From CAVXTT01 sp963764685 (lineage in GTDB: Bacteria > Bacteroidota > Ignavibacteria > Ignavibacteriales > Ignavibacteriaceae): a DNA stretch of 64,000 nt. Under the pieces are notes generated by a model, which searched no databases, was not told the DNA's origin, and saw only the letters and a program-made list of their open reading frames with translations. The translations under genes and the position numbers were made by a program. Each line of letters starts with the position of its first letter. Position 1 is the stretch's first letter. Where the stretch lies: positions 251,663-315,662 of the forward strand of contig CAVXTT010000017.1 of the NCBI GenBank assembly GCA_963764685.1, read 5' to 3'. Below are positions 18,735-28,482 of the stretch, piece after piece.

Positions 18735-19868
18735 ATGCATTTACAGATACCATTTTTGGATTTGAAAGCTCAATATCAATCAATAAAAGAGGAAATAAAT
18801 CCAGCTATTCAGGACGTAATAGACGAAGCGGCATTCGTATTGGGAAGAGCGGTAAAAGAATTTGAGCTGAATTTTGCAAAAGCACATAAAGTTCGATTTT
18901 GTTCAGGGGTAAGCAGTGGTACTGACGGAAACCATCTTGCATTGTGGTCTCTCGGGATCGGCCCGGGGGATGAAGTAATTATTCCTGTAAATACATTTAT
19001 TGCAACCGCCTGGGGTGCTAACTCTATGCGGTGCAAAACCTGTATTTGTTGACTGTAAGGAGGATACCTATAATATTGATCCGGCAAAAGTTAAAGAAGC
19101 TATTACTTCTAAAACAAAAGCTGTGGTTGCCGTACATTTATACGGGCAGCCTGCTGATATGGATGAATTAAGATTAGTAACGGATAGATACAATCTTTAC
19201 CTCGTTGAAGACTGTGCACAGGCACATATTGCTGAATACAAAAATAGTAGTGCGGGTTCAATTGGAGATATTGCTTCATTTAGCTTTTATCCCGGGAAAA
19301 ATCTTGGCGCTTATGGAGAAGGCGGGGCAGTTACAACTAACAATGAGAGCTATAGCTTTAAAGGTTCAGATGCTGAGCGATCACGGAGCGATTAAAAAGT
19401 ATTACCACGAGAGTTATGGACATAATTACAGAATGGATGGTATTCAGGGGGCAGTTTTGAATGTCAAACTGAAACATCTCGAAAGTTGGACTAACTGCAG
19501 AAGAGAGGCTGCTAAAGCATATAATGAGTTTCTGAAGGATACTCCGGAAATAATAACACCAAAGGAAGAATTGATCGTAAAACACGTCTATCATCTTTAT
19601 GTTATTCGACTTAGGAATGGTAATAAGGACTTAAGAGATAAACTTGCAGAATTTTCTAGAGAAAAAAGGAATCGCAACCGGATTACATTATCCGGTGCCC
19701 CTTCATTTGCAGAACTGTTTCAACCCATTGGGATATAAGAAAGGAGATTTTCCAACGTCGGAATCAGTTGCAGATACAATTCTTTCCTTACCAATGTATC
19801 CTGAACTCGCTAAGACCCAGATCGGGAAAGTAGCAGAAAGTATTAGTGAATTTTTTAGGAGCATTGAT
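18735..19868 (+). pseudogene. DegT/DnrJ/EryC1/StrS aminotransferase, frame broken (WbpE-like)
   Basis: A complete sugar 3- or 4-aminotransferase can be followed across three frames. The N-terminus is IPFLDLKAQYQSIKEEI. A break near 19016 is followed by GAKPVFVDCKEDTYNIDP and the PLP-lysine region SFYPGKNLGAYGEGGAV. A break near 19365 leads to DGIQGAVLNVKLKHLESW, and a break near 19665 leads to KKGIATGLHYPVPLHLQ and the end near 19865. All conserved blocks are present in order. Neighbouring genes for an oxidoreductase and an acetyltransferase suggest a WbpE-like role in making a diacetamido uronic acid. The breaks fit sequencing indels at least as well as real decay. The stop is missing, so the frame runs into the next gene. 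Confidence 0.82.
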
Positions 19869-21297
19869 ATGAATCGAGTTGAAAAAATAAGCCGGTTTAA
19901 ATATTACTATGCATTGATTGGATTTTCTTGTTCTCTCTATCTCGTTTGTATTTACCTTGTATACAATGATGATGATAAATTACAGGCATGCAGAAAACTG
20001 ATTACTCCCGTATTCCCCCTGTTAGTTTTGCTGTTTATGTTTTCACTGCTTTTAATATTTGAGTTCAACCGGCTTTATACAGAGGATGTTATCAGATCCC
20101 GCACCAAACAATTAACTGCTGTAATAAATCATTGGCAGCGGGAAGCTTTTACATCTTCCTTATAACACTGGTATTATGTCTTTAAAATCAAGGAGACAGG
20201 GCATTTTGTTTTGGCATTTACTGCAGTGGCATTTTTCTCTGTTGTACATTGTCAGGATTGAAATGCTGAGAGCATTTGTTTTAAAGGAGGCAAACACACT
20301 AAAAAGATTCTCCTGATTGGTAGATGGTTATTCGGGCAAGAAAAATAGTACAAAAGGGACTTAGCATCAACCGATTCCAATTCAAATATCTCAGGAGTTC
20401 TTGAAAGCAGAACTAAGTGAGGGAAAAGAAATGTTCTCAGATCTTAAGATATCAGGAGGGATAAATGATCTTGAATCTGTTACCTCTGCTGAAAACATTA
20501 ATGAAGTTATAATCTCCTTTAATAATATTTCTTTTGAGGAACTCTTTGAAATAATAGACAAGTGTGTGGAATTGAATTTAAGAATAAAAATAGCTTCTGA
20601 TATTTTCAAGATTATTCCGAACCATTTTAAAACAGAAACATATTTTGGCGTTAAGGTTAGTTGACCTTTCGCCTAACAGAAATTCCGCTCATTTAAAAAG
20701 AGTTATTGATATTATTCTGTCTTTATCGGGTATAATTATTCTTCTCCCTTTTTATTAATAATTTCATTATTGATCAAATTGACATCAAAAGGGCCCATTT
20801 TTTATATTCATCAGCGTGTTGGGTTAAACGGAAATGTATTTAATTTTTATAAGTTCAGGTCGATGACGGCGTCTGAAGAAGATGATCCTATAAGAAAAGA
20901 AATGATGCTGAGATTTATGAAAGAGGATATTAAACAGGATGAAACGGCAAAAATAATTAATAATTACAGACTTACACCCATAGGAGCATTTTTAAGAAGA
21001 TATTCTATCGATGAACTTCCCCAATTATTTAATGTTTTAAAAGGGGATATGAGTCTTGTCGGTCCCCGACCTTCTTTACCATATGAATATGAGAATTATG
21101 AACCATGGCAGAGGAAAAGAGTTTCTGTAATACCCGGTTGTACAGGCGTATGGCAGATTACCGGAAGAAGCCTGGTATCATTCAATGAATCGGTCGTTTT
21201 GGATCTTTATTATATAAGCAGATGTTCGATCCTCTTTGATCTTATAATCATTCTGAAGACCATACCGGTTATAATATTTTCAAGGGGGGGGAAATAA
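19869..21297 (+). pseudogene. Polyprenyl-phosphate sugar-1-phosphate transferase (WcaJ/WbaP-like), frame broken
   Basis: The priming enzyme that moves a sugar phosphate onto undecaprenyl phosphate. Membrane helices are seen from 19900 to 20070 (PVFPLLVLLFMFSLLLIF). A CoA-binding-like middle region (20300-20660) is interrupted by several frame breaks. The catalytic Bac_transf domain is clean: FYKFRSMTASEEDD, YSIDELPQLFNVLKGDMSLVG, GPRPSLPYEYE and GCTGVWQITGRS. The C-terminus is intact to 21297. The N-terminus is read in the same frame as the aminotransferase tail, which I take as a lost stop codon, not a true fusion. At least four indels are needed to restore one frame. Confidence 0.85.
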
Positions 21298-21419
21298 TGG
21301 AACTTAGTGAAATTATTATCTATTGTGTTCAACTATTCTTTGCTAGCGCAATAATAATAATAGTTACCGCATATACGGTTTACCGGATCAAGAAAAAGAA
21401 ACCGGATGATTTGTTATAA
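21297..21419 (+). CDS. Small single-pass membrane protein of 40 residues
   Basis: The ATG overlaps the TAA of the sugar transferase gene by one base, and the frame codes for 40 residues. The layout is a short acidic start (MELSEIIIY), one hydrophobic helix (FFASAIIIIVTAYTVY) and a basic tail (RIKKKKPDDLL). GGGGGGGAA about 5 bases upstream can act as a ribosome site. Translational coupling suggests a partner or stabiliser of the membrane glycosyltransferase. I know of no family for it. Confidence 0.6.
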   Translation: MELSEIIIYCVQLFFASAIIIIVTAYTVYRIKKKKPDDLL

Positions 21420-21500
21420 GTTTTTATTAAAAAATGGAAAAGATGAACAGGGATATGGAGACAATGGTCTTCCAAACGAAATATTGTAAAGGAGATGATA

Positions 21501-22561
21501 ATGAAAATAGCAATAGTAGGCCTGGGATATTGGGGTCCAAATCTGGTACGAAATTTTTTAGCTCAAGCCGAAGTTCAAAGTATTATTGGATGTGATAAAG
21601 AAATAGAAAGATTAAAATATATGAAAGGTAAGTTCCCGGGAATCGGGCTTACTGATGATTATAATGCAATATTAAAAAGTGATGCTGATGCAGTAGTAAT
21701 CGCTACGCCGGTTGATACTCATTATGCGCTTGCAAAAAAAGCAATTGAGAGCGGAAAGCATGTCTGGATAGAAAAACCTTTTACCTCCTCATCTGAACAG
21801 GGAGAAAATCTTATTGGGGAAGCAAGCAAAAGGAACCTGATAATTTTTGTTGATCATACTTTTATTTACACCGGAGCAGTTAGGAAAATAAAGGAATTAA
21901 TCGATAAACGGGAACTGGGAGAAATTATTTATTTCGATTCGGTAAGAATAAATCTCGGTTTATTTCAGCAGGATGTAAATGTTATGTGGGATCTGGTGCC
22001 GCACGATCTTTCCATAATGAGATATGTTTTGAATGATAAAAATCCTACTGCGAGTAACTGCAAATGGTATTGCCAATTTCTATAACCAGGAAAATATTGC
22101 CCACCTGGCAGTACACTTTGAAAATAAGGAATGCTTTGCTCATTTCCACGTTAATTGGACTTCTCCCGTCAAAATGAGAAGAATGATTGTTGCCGGAACT
22201 AAAAAAGATGCTTCTTTTTGATGATATGGAAAATTCGGAGAAGATTAAAGTATATGACAGCGGTGTTGATATAATGACCAAAGAAAATGTTCATAAGGCA
22301 CTGGTTCAGTACAGGATTGGAGATATGTATTCCCCCAAAATTGAACAGACTGAAGCACTTTCTGTGGCTGCGAAAGAATTTATTTCATCTATAAATGAGA
22401 ACAGGTTACCTCTGACCAATGCATTTGATGGTCTGGAAGTAGTAAGGATTCTTGAAGCCGCAAACAAATCGATTAAAAACAGAGGAAGCCTTGTTGAAAT
22501 TCAAAACCCTTATTTCAAAACAAACGGGCGGCCGAATATCAAACATGCAGTGGGATTTTAA
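21501..22561 (+). pseudogene. Gfo/Idh/MocA family oxidoreductase, frame broken (WbpB-like)
   Basis: An NAD-dependent sugar dehydrogenase. The Rossmann motif GLGYWGPNLVRNF is at the start, the EKPFTSS active-site motif lies mid-domain, and the catalytic region is VPHDLSIMRYV. The frame breaks near 22060 and again near 22200 and then continues cleanly to 22561. The ATG at 21501 has AAGGAG six bases upstream and is preferred over ATG 21495. With the aminotransferase and the acetyltransferase it matches the WbpB-WbpE-WbpD set that makes UDP-2,3-diacetamido-2,3-dideoxy-glucuronate, with this enzyme oxidising C3. Substrate assignment is inferred. Confidence 0.82.
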
Positions 22562-23046
22562 TGGAAAACAAAAATATAAATAATGTTAACATCGGTAAAA
22601 ATGTGAAGATATTCAGTTTTGTAAATCTCTACGGGTGTTCGATAGATGATAATTCTAAGATAGGTACGTTCGTGGAGATCCAGAAGAATGCTTCCATAGG
22701 TAAAAATTGTAAGATCTCCTCACACACATTTATATGTGAGGGAGTCCATATTGAAGATAATGTTTTTGTGGGACATAATGTCACATTTATTAATGATAAA
22801 CATCCCCGTGCAACAAATTCCGACGGTTCTTTGCAGAATGAACATGATTGGACTGTTGTACAGACTTTTGTGAAAAAGAATGCATCAATAGGTTCCTCCG
22901 CAACTATTTTATGCGGAGTTACTATAGGTGAAAATGCAATTGTCGGTGCAGGATCTGTTGTAACGAGGGATGTTCCTCCGGATAGTGTTGTTGCCGGAGT
23001 ACCGGCCCGGATATTAAAAAGTAAAAATGTGAAAATTGCGGTATAG
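22561..23046 (+). CDS. Hexapeptide-repeat sugar N-acetyltransferase (WbpD-like)
   Basis: 161 residues of left-handed beta helix: repeated hexapeptides such as IGKNVKIFSFVNLYGCSI and a C-terminal run VTIGENAIVGAGSVVTRDVPPDSVVAGVPARI. The loop GHNVTFINDKHPRA contains the histidine region typical of the WbpD/WlbB group, which acetylates the 3-amino group of a UDP-sugar uronate with acetyl-CoA. The ATG overlaps the stop of the oxidoreductase gene by one base. The frame is intact, unlike the three biosynthetic genes upstream. Confidence 0.88.
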   Translation: MENKNINNVNIGKNVKIFSFVNLYGCSIDDNSKIGTFVEIQKNASIGKNCKISSHTFICEGVHIEDNVFVGHNVTFINDKHPRATNSDGSLQNEHDWTVVQTFVKKNASIGSSATILCGVTIGENAIVGAGSVVTRDVPPDSVVAGVPARILKSKNVKIAV

Positions 23047-23067
23047 ACAGGATTAGAGAGGTACAAA

Positions 23068-23676
23068 ATGAGGAAGATAATTTTAATTATTTCATTGTTA
23101 TTAATTTCCCGGTTAGTCAGCGGTAGTGACGGATCTGCTCAGATCTTAAATCCGGGAGACGGTATAAGAATCACTATATATAATATTCCTGAAAAATTAT
23201 CGGGAGATTATTTCATCCAGCAGGATGGGAATATTCAACTGCCTTATCTTGGACTAATTACGACAACTAACCGTAACTATGATGAAATCAGAAAAGAAGT
23301 AGTTGAAAAATATGATTCTTTATATAGAAATCCCGAGCTCACGGTACAGCCGCTTTTCAAAATTAATATTCTTGGGGAAGTACGAAATCCCGGATACTAT
23401 GTCGTTTCCGATATTGAGAAGCTTTCGGGGATAATTGCTCTTGCCGGTGGCGAAACTGCTGATGCCGATCTTGAAGGTATTTATATGATCCGGGATAATC
23501 AGGAAATAGATGTTGGTTCAGAATCAGTTTATAATGCATACGGACAAGATCTTAAGCTGGAATCCGGCGACCGTTTCTATGTCCCGAGGCGCTGGTGGGT
23601 CGGTGCTCGTAATAGCGCAATAATTATTTCTGTACTTACTCTTACAGTTATGATTATTAGCCTCTTTGTAGATTAA
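23068..23676 (+). CDS. Polysaccharide export protein (Wza-like, Poly_export/SLBB)
   Basis: 202 residues: a signal peptide (ISLLLISRLVSG), a Poly_export domain (ILNPGDGIRITIYNIPEKL ... DGNIQLPYLGL) and one SLBB domain (NILGEVRNPGYYVV). A C-terminal hydrophobic helix (SAIIISVLTLTVMIISLFV) fits the helix that lines the Wza outer-membrane pore. It is shorter than E. coli Wza (about 380 residues), as is common in Bacteroidota. No lipobox cysteine is evident. It is followed by the Wzz/kinase gene, the standard partner. Confidence 0.9.
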   Translation: MRKIILIISLLLISRLVSGSDGSAQILNPGDGIRITIYNIPEKLSGDYFIQQDGNIQLPYLGLITTTNRNYDEIRKEVVEKYDSLYRNPELTVQPLFKINILGEVRNPGYYVVSDIEKLSGIIALAGGETADADLEGIYMIRDNQEIDVGSESVYNAYGQDLKLESGDRFYVPRRWWVGARNSAIIISVLTLTVMIISLFVD

Positions 23677-23701
23677 TATTGATTAGACAAAAGGATTGGA
23701 A

Positions 23702-26131
23702 ATGATAAACAATAATGGACATAATAATAAGATAATATTAAGGAAGCAGGAAGAGTTAAGCATTGGTAAAATCCTGCAGGTCTTAATAAAAAGGAAATGG
23801 ATATTGATTGGAACTGTTTCGGCAATTCTAATAACAATAATATTGTATAATTATCTCACAAAACCGGTTTATGAGGCATCGGTTCTCCTGAAGAAAGAAA
23901 AAACTGAAAAGAGTGATGCAAAGGATGAGTTAACCAAAATTATTAGTCTGCAGACTGAAGATGAAATTGAAACAGAAATGGAATTAGTAAAGACCTGGGA
24001 TGTACTCCATAAAGTGATTGATGATCTTGCACTATTCATAAGCATAAATAAAATAGTGGAACCCGATGGTCATTCGCTGGAAATAAACCAGAATTATATA
24101 GACTACCGGACTTCAAACATTTCTTACCCTGTATTCGATAATGTACACTTTAAACCTTTAGACAAAAACTTCAGCTTTTTCATTGAAAAGACAAAGGTAG
24201 GTAATTATGCATTGTTCAATGCCGATACTGATAGTCTGATCAGTTCTACAGGAATTAATGAAGATGCATTATTCGAGCTGCCCTACCTGAAATTTAATTT
24301 CCGGTGGGATGATGCTCTGGCGGGTTCAAGGTTATATTTTAATGTGAACAGCTACTATATAACGATGGGGAACTTGAGGAATAGTATTACACTCGAACAG
24401 AAAGCCAAAACTGATGTCTTCCAGGTTTTTGTGAGTGCACCTTCTGCCAAAAGTGCGGCTCTGATTGCAAATACACTCACAGATAAATTCAGGGAAACAA
24501 GAATAGAACAACAAAAACAAACTATCAGATACTCTTTTGATTTTGTGGATAATAATCTTCAAAAAATTGAAAAGGAACTCCAGGATGCAGAAAATAGTTT
24601 GAGTAATTACAAGTCGGCTCACCAGGTTATGGATATCGAAGGAAGCTCAAAGGATCTGGTTGCTTTTATAAGTAATCTTGAAGCTGAAAAACTTCGGACT
24701 GAACTGGATTTAACGGAATATGAAAATAAATATGCCCAAATGGATGAGCGGCTTGAATCAAAAGGATTTTTTGATCAGACTTTTTTAACTCCACAGGGAA
24801 CAGAATCGAATAATTCTCCTTTTTCCACATTGATGAATCAGCTCTCGACACTTGAATTGCAACGACTTGACCTGCTGCAAAAAAGAAAAGAGAGTCATCC
24901 TGAGGTAGTTAATATTGATGAACAGATTGATCAGGTTAAGAAGAAATTATCAAATTATAATGAGAATACTCTTACTTCTTATAATATCATTATTAATTCG
25001 CTCGATCAAAAACATAAGAAGCTTGCATCAATGATGTCGAAGTATGAATCAAAAATGCAGATGATGCCGGAGCAGGAAAACCGTCTGGCACAGCTTACCA
25101 GGCAGACAAATGTTTATTCTAAAATGTACACAATGCTGCTTGATAAAAGAGAAGAGATGAGGATGGCTGAATTAAGCAAGCTTCAGGATATTATTATTGT
25201 GGATGCAGCACACGAACCAGTAACTCCGGTTAAACCGCGAAAGTTATTTAATCTCATTGCCGGATTTCTGTTAAGTATGATACTGGGAACCTTCGCCGTA
25301 TTTCTGGTTGAAATGAGAAGCAAGCGTCATATTAGTCTGGATGATGTAGAAAACGATTTTCCATTCACAATTTTTGCAATCATTCCGGAATACTCGAAAG
25401 AGCTTTATGAACAGATTAAATCTGCGGAAACTTTCCAGCACCGGTTCGTCACATTGATGAGCGCACAGGATGGGTATAAGGAATCCTATAGAGTACTTAG
25501 AACAAAAATTGCATCTGATATGGAAAATGAACGCAAAATTATGATGTTTACTAGCTTCGAGGAAAGTACCGGCAAGACCACAACAATTGGAAATCTTGGA
25601 ATATCCCTGGCATTAGCAAAGAAAAAAGTATTGCTTGTTGATTGTGATCTTAAGAAGGGATCTTTGTCCAAATTATTCGATATACCATCAGAATCTCCAG
25701 GGATAATCAGCTATATCAATAAAAAGGTAACTTCACCATATATCTATAATAAAGCTGTGAAAACTCTTGATATACTGCCATCAGGAGGATACAGTGAATA
25801 CTCCGGTGATTTTATAAGTTCTGATCGGATGAAAACACTGGTCGAACTTTTATATAACTCTGCATATGACTATATACTTTTTGATACCCCTCCCGTCACA
25901 AGAGTTGTTGATGCGCTGGTGCTTGGTAAAATTGTGAAGGATGCTGTTTTAGTTGTCCGACCGGGGTACACATTTAAAGAAAGTGCCACCTGGGGAATTC
26001 AGGAGATGAATCAATCAAAAATTAATATTAGAGGGATAGTGATTAATGCGGGGCAGATTCAAAGATCTACATTCAGACATCGTTATGGATATGGATACGG
26101 ATATAAGTATGGCTATCAGCTGCAGGCCTAA
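23702..26131 (+). CDS. Wzz/BY-kinase fusion: polysaccharide co-polymerase and tyrosine autokinase
   Basis: About 809 residues. A Wzz domain starts with a membrane helix near residues 35-57, followed by a long periplasmic coiled coil and a second helix (LFNLIAGFLLSMILGTFAVF). The cytoplasmic BY-kinase follows: Walker A ESTGKTTTIGN, Walker A' VLLVDCDLKKGSL and Walker B YILFDTPPV. The C-terminus RYGYGYGYKYGY holds six tyrosines, the usual autophosphorylation cluster. It controls chain length and export with the Wza-like protein upstream. ATG 23702 is preferred to TTG 23696. Confidence 0.93.
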   Translation: MINNNGHNNKIILRKQEELSIGKILQVLIKRKWILIGTVSAILITIILYNYLTKPVYEASVLLKKEKTEKSDAKDELTKIISLQTEDEIETEMELVKTWDVLHKVIDDLALFISINKIVEPDGHSLEINQNYIDYRTSNISYPVFDNVHFKPLDKNFSFFIEKTKVGNYALFNADTDSLISSTGINEDALFELPYLKFNFRWDDALAGSRLYFNVNSYYITMGNLRNSITLEQKAKTDVFQVFVSAPSAKSAALIANTLTDKFRETRIEQQKQTIRYSFDFVDNNLQKIEKELQDAENSLSNYKSAHQVMDIEGSSKDLVAFISNLEAEKLRTELDLTEYENKYAQMDERLESKGFFDQTFLTPQGTESNNSPFSTLMNQLSTLELQRLDLLQKRKESHPEVVNIDEQIDQVKKKLSNYNENTLTSYNIIINSLDQKHKKLASMMSKYESKMQMMPEQENRLAQLTRQTNVYSKMYTMLLDKREEMRMAELSKLQDIIIVDAAHEPVTPVKPRKLFNLIAGFLLSMILGTFAVFLVEMRSKRHISLDDVENDFPFTIFAIIPEYSKELYEQIKSAETFQHRFVTLMSAQDGYKESYRVLRTKIASDMENERKIMMFTSFEESTGKTTTIGNLGISLALAKKKVLLVDCDLKKGSLSKLFDIPSESPGIISYINKKVTSPYIYNKAVKTLDILPSGGYSEYSGDFISSDRMKTLVELLYNSAYDYILFDTPPVTRVVDALVLGKIVKDAVLVVRPGYTFKESATWGIQEMNQSKINIRGIVINAGQIQRSTFRHRYGYGYGYKYGYQLQA

Positions 26132-26149
26132 AGTGGCAAACTCTGAGTT

Positions 26150-27202
26150 ATGAATAATTCAAAATCTATGAACAATGCTTATTATTCCGTTAAACCTTAC
26201 CTTCCAAGAGAGTGGCAGATATTTGTAAGACGGTATGTTGCCCGGAAAAAATTAAGACATTGCGAGGGTCTATGGCCCATACTTAAAGATTCCGGTAGAC
26301 CACCTACAGGCTGGACCGGATGGCCCGAGGGAAAACAGTTTGCTTTCTTTATCACCCACGATGTTGAAACCGCGATAGGGCACGAAAAAGTGATCAGCCT
26401 TATGGAGTTCGAAAAAAAGATAGGCTTAAAATCATCATTCAATTTTGTTCCCCTGCGTTACAAAGTATCTGCTGCACTGCGTGATGTATTAACAGCTAAC
26501 GGATTTGAAGTAGGTGTACACGGATTATACCATGATGGCAAGCTGTACAAATCAAAAAAAATATTTCTTGAGAGGGCGCAGAGAATTAATTACTATCTCA
26601 AAGAATGGAATGCAGCAGGTTTCAGATCTCCGGCAATGCATCATAATCTTGATTGGATCAGAAACCTGAACATCCAGTATGATCTCTCAACATTTGATAC
26701 CGATCCTTTTGAACCACAGTCTGATGGAGTGGGTACCATATTTCCCTTTATAGTTCCGGGAACAGAATCAAGACCAGGCTATGTTGAAATGCCATATACC
26801 CTGGTTCAGGACTTTACTTTATTTATTATTCTTGAGCAAACGGATATCAATATCTGGAAAAGAAAAATAGACTGGGTTGCTGCCCACGGAGGAATGGTAC
26901 TAATCAATGTTCATCCGGATTATATTAATTTCAATAACCGGCCTGATACGCTGGAAGAGTACCCTTTAAAATATTATGAGCAGCTTGTTGAGTACATTGA
27001 AACAAAATACTCCGGTTTATATTGGCACGCACTTCCGCGGGATGGAGCTTCCTATTTCAGAAAGTGTAACACAGTTTTAAATGTTCAAACTGTGAACAAT
27101 ATTATACTTATCAAAACATTTAAGGAAGTATCTCGATTTAAGAAAGGTTTGTCTAAAATCGAACCTATGACGAAACTCTTTAGAAGTTCCGGGCAGGTGT
27201 AA
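26150..27202 (+). CDS. Polysaccharide deacetylase family protein
   Basis: 350 residues of the NodB-type (CE4-like) fold. The metal-site motifs are visible: THDVE near residue 66 supplies the aspartates, and GVHGLYHDG gives the H-x4-H pair. Further motifs are GFRSPAMHHN and LINVHPDYI. It probably removes acetyl groups from the exported glycan or from a lipid-linked intermediate; no signal peptide is visible, so it may act in the cytoplasm. Start at 26150 with an alternative ATG 26168. Its stop overlaps the next glycosyltransferase start by one base. Confidence 0.85.
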   Translation: MNNSKSMNNAYYSVKPYLPREWQIFVRRYVARKKLRHCEGLWPILKDSGRPPTGWTGWPEGKQFAFFITHDVETAIGHEKVISLMEFEKKIGLKSSFNFVPLRYKVSAALRDVLTANGFEVGVHGLYHDGKLYKSKKIFLERAQRINYYLKEWNAAGFRSPAMHHNLDWIRNLNIQYDLSTFDTDPFEPQSDGVGTIFPFIVPGTESRPGYVEMPYTLVQDFTLFIILEQTDINIWKRKIDWVAAHGGMVLINVHPDYINFNNRPDTLEEYPLKYYEQLVEYIETKYSGLYWHALPRDGASYFRKCNTVLNVQTVNNIILIKTFKEVSRFKKGLSKIEPMTKLFRSSGQV

Positions 27203-28434
27203 TGAAAAAGATATGTATGATATCACAATCTACTTATCCCTTTGATCCAAGAGTAAAAAGAGAAGCTGAAGCTCTTGAGAAAAAAGGATATGAAATAGAT
27301 CTGATATGTTTATTTGCCCCCGGGCAGCCTAAAACTGAAATTTACGGGAAGATAACTGTTTACAGAATTCTGAAAGAAGTAAATCAGGAAAAAATATATA
27401 AATATATATTTACTTCAATTATGTTTTTCATGTATACGTTTATCAAACTGCAGGTACTTTTTTCGAAACAGAAATATGACGTAATCCAGATTCATAATAT
27501 GCCGGATTTTCACGTTTATACTGCGTTAATTCAGAAACTTAAAGGAGTTCCGGTAATACTTGATATTCACGATCTGACCCCGGAATTATTTGAGTCAAAA
27601 TGGAAGAAGAATAAGAACAAATTTTTGATACCGATGATTATTCTCGCAGAAAAAATGTCAACCGCTTTTGCTGATAAAGTAATAACCGTAACGGAAGGAT
27701 GCCGTCGTATCTTAATAAAAAGAGGAGTTCCGAATGATAAAATTACCCTGGTATTAAATACTCCTGAAAGTAAAAATTTCTACTTTAAAATTAACAGGGA
27801 ATTCAATGCTATTGATGAAAAAGCTAAAGTTTTATATCATGGCACCGTTGCAGAAAGATTCGGCGTTCATATTGTAATTGAAGCATTTCAGAAATTCACT
27901 TCCTTCGTCCCCGGAAGCGTATTTAATATTTATGGCAGGTATGATCCCACCTATCGCGCCTATCTGGAAAAACGGATTCGGGAATTGAATCTGGAAGATT
28001 CCATCTTCCTAAATTCGAGGGTTAGCCTGGAGGAAGTGCAGTACATTATTACTGAATCAGATATTGGTGTAGTGCCATATGTAAGCAATTCCTATATGAA
28101 TCTTGCCTTATCTACAAAAGCTTTTGAGTATGCGGCTATGGGACTGCCAATGGTTGCATCTTTATTGCAGACGCTTTCTTTAACATTTCCATCCAATTCA
28201 ATTCTCTATGCCAGGGACAGGAGTCCGTCTGATTGGGCTGATAAATTACATATGCTGTGTATGTATCCCGATCTCAGGGAAAGTTTAGCAAATAATGCCC
28301 TTAAAGTAGTCTCAGGCTTATCCGGAGATAAAATGATGGCCAGATATGTTCAATTGATAGAAAGTGTAATCAAATATCCGGCTAATGGATATCAGGAAAT
28401 AATCTCTTCCAATCAGATAAAAAAAATATCTTAA
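27202..28434 (+). CDS. Glycosyltransferase, GT4 family
   Basis: 410 residues with the two-domain GT-B fold. The N-terminus KKICMISQSTYPFDPRVKREA is the acceptor domain. The C-terminal donor domain has LYHGTVAERFGVHIVIEAF and VPYVSNSYMNLALSTKAFEYAAMGLP, the latter carrying the conserved E-x7-E-like region. It transfers a sugar from a nucleotide donor to the growing lipid-linked repeat unit. The start overlaps the deacetylase stop. Confidence 0.88.
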   Translation: MKKICMISQSTYPFDPRVKREAEALEKKGYEIDLICLFAPGQPKTEIYGKITVYRILKEVNQEKIYKYIFTSIMFFMYTFIKLQVLFSKQKYDVIQIHNMPDFHVYTALIQKLKGVPVILDIHDLTPELFESKWKKNKNKFLIPMIILAEKMSTAFADKVITVTEGCRRILIKRGVPNDKITLVLNTPESKNFYFKINREFNAIDEKAKVLYHGTVAERFGVHIVIEAFQKFTSFVPGSVFNIYGRYDPTYRAYLEKRIRELNLEDSIFLNSRVSLEEVQYIITESDIGVVPYVSNSYMNLALSTKAFEYAAMGLPMVASLLQTLSLTFPSNSILYARDRSPSDWADKLHMLCMYPDLRESLANNALKVVSGLSGDKMMARYVQLIESVIKYPANGYQEIISSNQIKKIS

Positions 28435-28482
28435 ATCAGAAACATTAAAATTGTAAATCTGATATAAGGTCGAAAATCTATT

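Noticed and set aside
19644..20165. Aminotransferase fused to a membrane glycosyltransferase
   Set aside because: The aminotransferase ends normally near 19865, and ATG 19869 opens the next protein. A one-base indel removed the stop, in a stretch with many other indels.
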